From contig JAOUFN010000005.1 in NCBI GenBank assembly GCA_029858285.1, positions 1-64,000 of the forward strand: a stretch of DNA of 64,000 nucleotides, given 5' to 3'. Below the pieces are notes generated by a model. It had not been told where the DNA came from. It ran no database searches and saw only the letters and a list, made by a program, of their open reading frames with translations. Numbering within the stretch: the stretch's first letter is position 1; the number at the start of each line of letters is the position of its first letter. This stretch comes from Nitrospirota bacterium. Its GTDB lineage: Bacteria > Nitrospirota > JACRHL01. Shown here piece by piece: positions 59,121 through 64,000 of the stretch. The position numbers and the translations under genes were made by a program.

Positions 59121-60437
59121 ATGAGCGGTCACTCAAACGGCATTTACGCACGGCGGCGGGAACGCTTCATGGCCCAGATGGACGGGGGGGTTGCCATCTT
59201 CCCCGGCGCGCCGGAGTCGGTGCGCTCCAACGATGTGCACCACCGTTACCGGCAGGATTCGGATTTTTTCTACCTGACCGGCTTTACTGAACCCGGCGCA
59301 GTGCTGGTGCTGGACCCGGAAAATCCAAAACATCGCTATATGCTGTACGTCCAGCCCAAAGCCCCGGACAAAGAGCGCTGGACCGGTCGCCGCGTGGGGG
59401 TGGTAGGGGCGCGTCGCCAGTTTGGTGCCGATGCAGCCTTCGAGGCGGAAAAATTCCGCGCCGACCTGCAACATCTGCTGATCGGGCGGCCCCGGGTGTT
59501 CCTGCGCATGGGTTCGGATCCGGACCTGGACCGGGAGGTGCTGGGGCACGTTGCCAGTTTGCGTGCCAGGGCCCGTGCCGGGCAGCACGGTCCTCTTGAA
59601 GTCGTGGACCCGACCCCTGCCTTGGCAGAATCCCGCCTGCTCAAGTCGCCGGACGAGATCGAACACATCCAGCGTGCCGTGGACATTACCGCCCTGGGGC
59701 ATCTTGCCGCCATGCGCGTCGCCAGCCCTGGTTGCCACGAGTACGAAATCGAAGCTGAAATCGAGTATGAATTCCGCAAGGCGGGTGGAGCCGGACCGGC
59801 TTACCCCACCATCTGCGGGGCCGGGGCCAATGCCACCATCCTGCACTACATCACCAACGACCGGCGCATGAGAAAGGGCGAACTGCTGCTCATTGACGCA
59901 GGTGCGGAGTATGGTGGCTACGCCGGGGACGTCACCCGCACAATTCCGGTGTCGGGCCGTTTCAACGACGCCCAAAGGGCTCTGTACAACGTGGTGCTGG
60001 GGGCGCAGAAGTCAGCCATTCGCAAAGTGAAGCCAGGGACGACCTTTGACGCCGTGCATCATGCGGCGGTGAAAAAACTGGCTGAGGGGCTGGTGGCGTT
60101 GGGGCTGGTGGAGGGGCCACCGGCACGGGTGGTGAAATCAGGGGATTACCGCCGTTTTTACATGCACCGTACCAGCCACTGGCTGGGGCTGGACGTCCAT
60201 GACGCCGGGCGCTACACCTCCGGAAGCGGCTCCAGCCGCCCCCTGGAGCCGGGCATGGTGCTGACCGTAGAACCGGGTCTTTATGTGGGTGCTGAGTCCG
60301 ACATCCCCATGCCGTTCCGCAACAACGGTATCCGCATTGAGGACGATGTGCTGGTGACCGCGGACGGTTGCCAAGTGCTTTCCGCCGCCATTCCCAAGGA
60401 GCCGGATGCCATTGAGCGGGTCATGTCCGGTCGTTAG
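59121..60437 (+). CDS. pepP: Xaa-Pro aminopeptidase PepP
   Basis: PepP removes N-terminal residues before proline. The 438-residue protein has the N-terminal domain (F-Y-L-T-G-F-T-E-P-G-A) and the pita-bread metal site: two Asp in D-A-G-A-E-Y-G-G-Y-A-G-D-V-T-R-T, His in M-H-R-T-S-H-W-L-G-L-D-V-H-D, and Glu in V-E-P-G-L-Y-V and R-I-E-D-D. ATG 59121 was chosen over the upstream open frame. Its 3' end overlaps the next gene by 32 bases. Confidence 0.94.
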   Translation: MSGHSNGIYARRRERFMAQMDGGVAIFPGAPESVRSNDVHHRYRQDSDFFYLTGFTEPGAVLVLDPENPKHRYMLYVQPKAPDKERWTGRRVGVVGARRQFGADAAFEAEKFRADLQHLLIGRPRVFLRMGSDPDLDREVLGHVASLRARARAGQHGPLEVVDPTPALAESRLLKSPDEIEHIQRAVDITALGHLAAMRVASPGCHEYEIEAEIEYEFRKAGGAGPAYPTICGAGANATILHYITNDRRMRKGELLLIDAGAEYGGYAGDVTRTIPVSGRFNDAQRALYNVVLGAQKSAIRKVKPGTTFDAVHHAAVKKLAEGLVALGLVEGPPARVVKSGDYRRFYMHRTSHWLGLDVHDAGRYTSGSGSSRPLEPGMVLTVEPGLYVGAESDIPMPFRNNGIRIEDDVLVTADGCQVLSAAIPKEPDAIERVMSGR

Positions 60438-60927
60438 GGAGAGGGGGTGGTGGTGGCCCCTGCTGCCGGTTGCGCTGCTACAGGTCGCCTGTTCCGCGCC
60501 ACCGCAGGGGCCGCCTCCCTACGACCCGCAGGCGGTAACGATGCAGGTGCTGGCCTTGGGGCCGGATCCGGGGGAGGGGCGCAAGGTGTTCCGCTCCTGG
60601 TGCATTTTCTGCCACGGCGATCAACAGTCCGGGGAACCCCCCACTGATTTTGGTTTTGGCAAGGAGAATCCTCGCCGCTTTCGCGGTTACCGCAACCTGT
60701 CTCCAGAGGAACACGTCACGGCAATTGTCGAGGGGTTTGTCAGCGCCGAGAGCGGGTATCGCAACATGCCACCTTTCGGACAGCGGCTGAGTCCGCGCGA
60801 AATTGCCGATGTGGCGGCCTATGAGCGGCAGTTGATGGCACTGGAACCCGCCGAATACTGGGAAAAATCACGCTTTTCGTGGTGGCCTGCCGATCCCGCG
60901 CCGTTGCCGGGGCGGGCGGGACCGTGA
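60406..60927 (+). CDS. Probable lipoprotein cytochrome c
   Basis: The 173-residue protein has a hydrophobic N-terminal segment ending in a lipobox-like L-L-Q-V-A-C and one heme motif C-I-F-C-H (about 66-70) followed by a c-type fold with M-P-P-F-G-Q-R-L-S-P-R-E-I-A-D-V-A-A-Y. The Met of M-P-P-F is the likely sixth heme ligand. It starts inside the end of pepP; the exact start is uncertain. Confidence 0.8.
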   Translation: MPLSGSCPVVRERGWWWPLLPVALLQVACSAPPQGPPPYDPQAVTMQVLALGPDPGEGRKVFRSWCIFCHGDQQSGEPPTDFGFGKENPRRFRGYRNLSPEEHVTAIVEGFVSAESGYRNMPPFGQRLSPREIADVAAYERQLMALEPAEYWEKSRFSWWPADPAPLPGRAGP

Positions 60928-61191
60928 GGCGAGGCGGAATAAAATCCGACGAGCCTTCCCCGATGGGTAAGTCTGATCGGGTGGTTCTTTTAATTTTCCG
61001 CTGTTTACGCTACCCTTTCGGTGAGGGGGCCCGGGAGCGCTTCAGAAATGCTGCGCGAATACCGACAGGAGGGTGAGGTCCAGCATGCGTGCTGTGCGGG
61101 TGTCGTGCGTGGTGCGCACGAGGCGCGTGGCATATACCGGCTCTACACGACAGACGGCCCGCAGGGATGCAGGCCATCACCGGAATTAGGG

Positions 61192-62307
61192 ATGATGATG
61201 ACACACCGCGGCATGCACTCTTTCCTGTTCGCCTTGATGCTGGCCGGTTTGCTGGTGTCCATGAGGTCGACGGTGGCAGGTGCGGCGTCGACCACGACAG
61301 CCTCCGCCGGAACTCCGGGCGCAACCTCCGCAGGCACCGCCAGCGGAGGCGAGCAGAATGTGGACGCATTACTCAAAGACCTTGAGGGAATTCTTTCGGA
61401 CGTGATGGGTGCCGAGGCAGCGCCGTCGGCGGCCACTTCCGCTGCGGGTACCCCTTCGACATCCCCGTCGGTGGTCAAGGTGGCCCCTGCCGCCCTTGCC
61501 GCCCCTGCCGCCCCTGCCGCCCCTGCCGCCCCTGCCGCAGACGGTTCCGGGGAAGACGCGGCGATGGCGAACGAGATGGGGCTGGGGACGGCTCCCACCC
61601 CGGTCGCTGCCCCGGCGATGGCGGCGGGCGGTGGCAATGCCCCTCCGGAGCAGATGGCACCTTCCGCCACCACCGTCCCGGTTGCCGCCGCCAGCGGCGG
61701 GGACGCTCCAGCCGCCAAGCAGTCCACCGTACCCGTTGCCGCAGAAGCCGATGCGATCGGTGATTCCGCGGAAGACGCCGTGGCGGCCCCGATGCAGTCG
61801 GCCAAGGCAACCGATCCCGTGACCATTCCCGACGCCGGTAACGTGATTGAGCCTTTCACCCCCACGGTGCCGCCGGCGGTGGAGGTGGACGCCGTGCCCG
61901 CCCGCACCCTGTCGACGGCGGAGGCAGCAAAGCTGATGAAGGAGGCGATGTCGTGGTTTGTGGTGGGGGAGTACCGGCAGGCGGTGCCCAAGCTGATCGA
62001 ACTGCTGCGCGCCGACCCGAAACACGCAGAGGCCCGTTACTATCTGGCTTACTCGCGCTATCGCATGGGGGACTTTCCGCAGGCTCGCGCGGAGTTTCAC
62101 GCCCTGTATCAGGTAAAGAGCGATTTTTCCCCGGTAAAGCGTAACAAACGTCCGATGGCCGCCAACACCGACAAGGGGGCTGCGCAACCAGTGCTGGATG
62201 TGGAAGGCATGTCTGCCACCGAGGCAGAAGGCACCGGGACCGCCGCCGCCGTTTCCCCGCCGACCGGGCCAGAGGTCAAACCGACCGCCGACAAGGCGGG
62301 GGCGTAG
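61192..62307 (+). CDS. Exported Ala/Pro-rich protein with a TPR-like domain
   Basis: The 371-residue protein has a signal peptide, a low-complexity Ala/Pro/Ser region (about 25-250) and a helical TPR-like unit near 270-320 (A-M-S-W-F-V-V-G-E-Y-R-Q-A-V-P-K-L-I-E-L-L and A-R-Y-Y-L-A-Y-S-R-Y-R-M-G-D-F-P-Q-A-R). The C-terminal 60 residues are again low-complexity. ATG 61192, 61195 or 61198 may be used; AGG lies upstream. The role is probably scaffolding in the envelope (inferred). Confidence 0.72.
   Translation: MMMTHRGMHSFLFALMLAGLLVSMRSTVAGAASTTTASAGTPGATSAGTASGGEQNVDALLKDLEGILSDVMGAEAAPSAATSAAGTPSTSPSVVKVAPAALAAPAAPAAPAAPAADGSGEDAAMANEMGLGTAPTPVAAPAMAAGGGNAPPEQMAPSATTVPVAAASGGDAPAAKQSTVPVAAEADAIGDSAEDAVAAPMQSAKATDPVTIPDAGNVIEPFTPTVPPAVEVDAVPARTLSTAEAAKLMKEAMSWFVVGEYRQAVPKLIELLRADPKHAEARYYLAYSRYRMGDFPQARAEFHALYQVKSDFSPVKRNKRPMAANTDKGAAQPVLDVEGMSATEAEGTGTAAAVSPPTGPEVKPTADKAGA
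61488..61539 (+). repeat. 9-bp coding repeat (Ala-Ala-Pro)
   Basis: GCCGCCCCT recurs about five times, coding an A-A-P run inside the TPR-like gene. It is a site where slippage would change length in frame. Confidence 0.7.
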
Positions 62308-62374
62308 CCTCGCGCCCGCGACCTTCGCCTTTTTCTGCGATTCCCCCCGTTCTTGTCCGGGCCCGTCCCGGGCG

Positions 62375-63673
62375 TCAGGCCGCCTTTTTCGGCAGGGTGT
62401 CGATCTTCACCTTGGCGATGCGCATGCCGTCCATGTCGACGATGGTGAACTTGTGGTAGGCGTGCATCACCACCTCGCCGCCCTTGGGGATTCCCTGTAG
62501 CTGGGACAGCATGAAACCGCCCAGGGTTTCGTATTCTGGCGACTCCGGAAGGTCCACCGGGTAATCCTCGACCAGATCGGCAATGTTGGTGTCTGCATCC
62601 ACCACCAGGGAACCGTCGCGCATGCGCTGTACCGGCTCGTCCTCGTCGGTGTCGTACTCATCCTGGATGTCCCCCACGATCTCCTCGATGATGTCCACGA
62701 TGGTCACCAGCCCGGACACGTCGCCGTATTCGTTAACGACAACAGCCATCTGCATGCGGCGCTGCTGCAACTCCTTGAGCAGGCGCAGGGCCTTCATGGT
62801 TTCGGGGACAAAATAGGGGGGGTGGAGCAGGTCCCGGATGCCGCCGCTGGCGTGTTCCGGATCACGCAACAGGGTAATCAGGTCCTTGTAGTTGAGGATT
62901 CCGCATACCCGGTCGCCGTCGTATACAGGGTAACGCGCGTGCATGTTGTCGGCGATCAGGTCGAGGATTTCCCCTAGGGGCATGCGGATGTCCACCGAGC
63001 AGATGCGTGGCCGGGCGACCATTACCTCGCGTACGCAGGTGTCGGCGAATTCGAACACACTGTGGATGAGCTGCTGCTCCCCGGCCTCGATTTCGCCTTT
63101 TTCGCGCCCCTCGCGCAACAACAGCTTGATGTCTTCTTCGGTCTCCGGCTCTGCCGGGCGCAGGGAATCGGTACGCAACAGCTTGAGTACCAAGGAACTG
63201 GAACCGGACAACAGGCGGGAAACCGGGGTGGCCAGCCGGCTGATGCGCCACATCGCACCGCTCATGGACAGGGCGATGCGGTCGGGCTGGCGGATGGCCA
63301 GAGCCTTGGGAACCAGTTCGCCAAGCACCAGAGACAGGTAGGAAATCACTGCCACCGCAGCTCCCAGCGACAGCCAACGGGCGATCTCGGGAGGGAGGTC
63401 AAATGCATATTCAAGGGCCGGTTGAAGGTGTTCGCTCGACGAAACACCACCCACTGCGGCGGCCATTGCTCCCACGACAGTAATTCCCACCTGCACCGTG
63501 GCCATGAAGCGGTCCGGGTCGGCATGCATCGCCGTCACGCGCTGGGCGTCAAGACTCCCCTCCTCGGCCATGCGCCGGATGCGGGCCTTGTGAGAGGAGA
63601 TGATGGCGATCTCGGCGCAGGCAAAAAAACCGTTGGCGATGATCAGGCCGAGAATGACCATCGCCTCAAACAT
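62375..63673 (-). CDS. CNNM/CorC-HlyC family membrane protein
   Basis: The 432-residue protein has a DUF21/CNNM membrane domain (N-G-F-F-A-C-A-E-I-A-I-I-S-S near the start, then A-T-V-Q-V-G-I-T), a CBS pair (V-M-V-A-R-P-R-I-C...A-R-Y-P-V-Y) and a C-terminal CorC_HlyC domain (L-G-G-F-M-L-S-Q-L). Family members are linked to magnesium or cobalt export and tolerance; the label hemolysin is historical. ATG 63673 is chosen because the first helix starts there. Confidence 0.92.
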   Translation of the reverse strand: MFEAMVILGLIIANGFFACAEIAIISSHKARIRRMAEEGSLDAQRVTAMHADPDRFMATVQVGITVVGAMAAAVGGVSSSEHLQPALEYAFDLPPEIARWLSLGAAVAVISYLSLVLGELVPKALAIRQPDRIALSMSGAMWRISRLATPVSRLLSGSSSLVLKLLRTDSLRPAEPETEEDIKLLLREGREKGEIEAGEQQLIHSVFEFADTCVREVMVARPRICSVDIRMPLGEILDLIADNMHARYPVYDGDRVCGILNYKDLITLLRDPEHASGGIRDLLHPPYFVPETMKALRLLKELQQRRMQMAVVVNEYGDVSGLVTIVDIIEEIVGDIQDEYDTDEDEPVQRMRDGSLVVDADTNIADLVEDYPVDLPESPEYETLGGFMLSQLQGIPKGGEVVMHAYHKFTIVDMDGMRIAKVKIDTLPKKAA

Positions 63674-64000
63674 GACGCCTTCCAAGTGGCGTAACCCTCC
63701 TTGTCGAATCGGGTGGAGCCCGCCCCGCAACCCATATGGTGCAGGTACGGAGGCTCCGCGACGAAATCCCGTACCCGTGAATTTTTCGGGAATTCCCCAA
63801 AAGACGCCGGACGCAGTGAAATCTCGTCGAGGCTAGAGGATAGCCGGAATCCACCGGATCGGGCAAGTTTCCCAAGGTGGGCTGATTGGTGTAAACGGGG
63901 TGAGCCCGCCTGTTTCGGGCCGGGAGATTTATTCTGACTCGTGGAAATGCCGACAAGAGTTGGTTACGGCTGCCTACGGGTGAGAAACCCGTGGTGAGTT
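63674..64000. other. Right-end stretch without a supported gene
   Basis: This is the upstream region of the CNNM gene. It contains a short hairpin (GCCCG/CGGGC around 63903-63919) and a perfect ACGGGT-GAGAA-ACCCGT hairpin at 63976-63992. No reading frame has recognisable features. Confidence 0.45.

Noticed and set aside
62375-63673. Hemolysin toxin
   Set aside because: The family name is historical; the CNNM, CBS and CorC domains point to an ion transport or tolerance protein.
63674-64000. Riboswitch upstream of the CNNM-type transporter gene
   Set aside because: Small hairpins are present, but I could not match the conserved bases of a known magnesium or manganese riboswitch.

Overview
This is a 64 kb, visibly GC-rich chromosomal window from a Gram-negative bacterium of proteobacterial type. 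The case rests on housekeeping gene order (ffh-rpsP-rimM-trmD-rplS-rnhB-yraN, pyrR-pyrB-pyrC'-carA-carB-greA, gltB-gltD, proA-nadD), envelope proteins (DegP/HtrA, CtpA, a probable lipoprotein cytochrome c) and LexA. The class cannot be fixed from the sequence: some features are gammaproteobacterial (the pyrR-pyrB-pyrC' order), others recall deltaproteobacteria (a SPOUT RNA methyltransferase between trmD and rplS). All identifications come from reading motifs and gene order; no database search was run.

Layout. 1-122: 3' end of a 5S rRNA and its terminator. 378-8101: a small SH3-like secreted protein, rsfS, a very large di-heme peroxidase/HYR/ankyrin fusion, a DUF2721 membrane protein, and nadD-proA. 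8302-19293: the translation cluster (ffh to yraN), then CtpA protease, a histidine phosphatase, a DegP protease, a PilZ-like protein and a beta-lactamase-fold hydrolase. 19421-22583: a ferredoxin behind two tandem palindromes, dnaQ, and two families of intergenic repeats. 22584-37089: glutamate synthase (minus strand), then the pyrimidine/carbamoyl-phosphate operon and greA (plus strand). 37260-45711: a CBS protein, cobalt transporter cbtAB under a cobalamin riboswitch, cinA-pgpA, a lone nuoF-like gene, cobI/cbiL and RNase R. 46180-50492: a SAM hydrolase operon with three tandem paralogous membrane proteins carrying a pilin-like C-terminal region, then cbiG. 50525-54285: an accessory stretch with a HEPN-type gene, a WYL-like gene, a double-HTH repressor divergent from a YdaS/Cro-like gene, and a secreted TPR-like protein. 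54484-64000: Mrp, LexA, a Kelch-protein pair, DUF5329, PepP, a cytochrome c, an Ala/Pro-rich TPR protein and a CNNM/CorC-family transporter.

How the parts connect. Cobalt uptake (cbtAB), precorrin-2 methylation (cobI) and CbiG point to cobalamin synthesis by the early-cobalt (anaerobic-type) route, with uptake under cobalamin feedback. The pyr operon is translationally coupled through overlapping genes, and its leader carries a sequence matching the PyrR RNA-binding consensus followed by a hairpin that covers the pyrR ribosome-binding site. The pyrC gene has lost several metal ligands and looks like a structural partner of PyrB.

The most promising novelties are the PyrR-type RNA element, the peroxidase-HYR-ankyrin fusion, the triplicated pilin-like membrane proteins, the tandem palindromes before the ferredoxin, a palindrome inside the lexA promoter, and the dispersed TTCGCGAA intergenic repeat.
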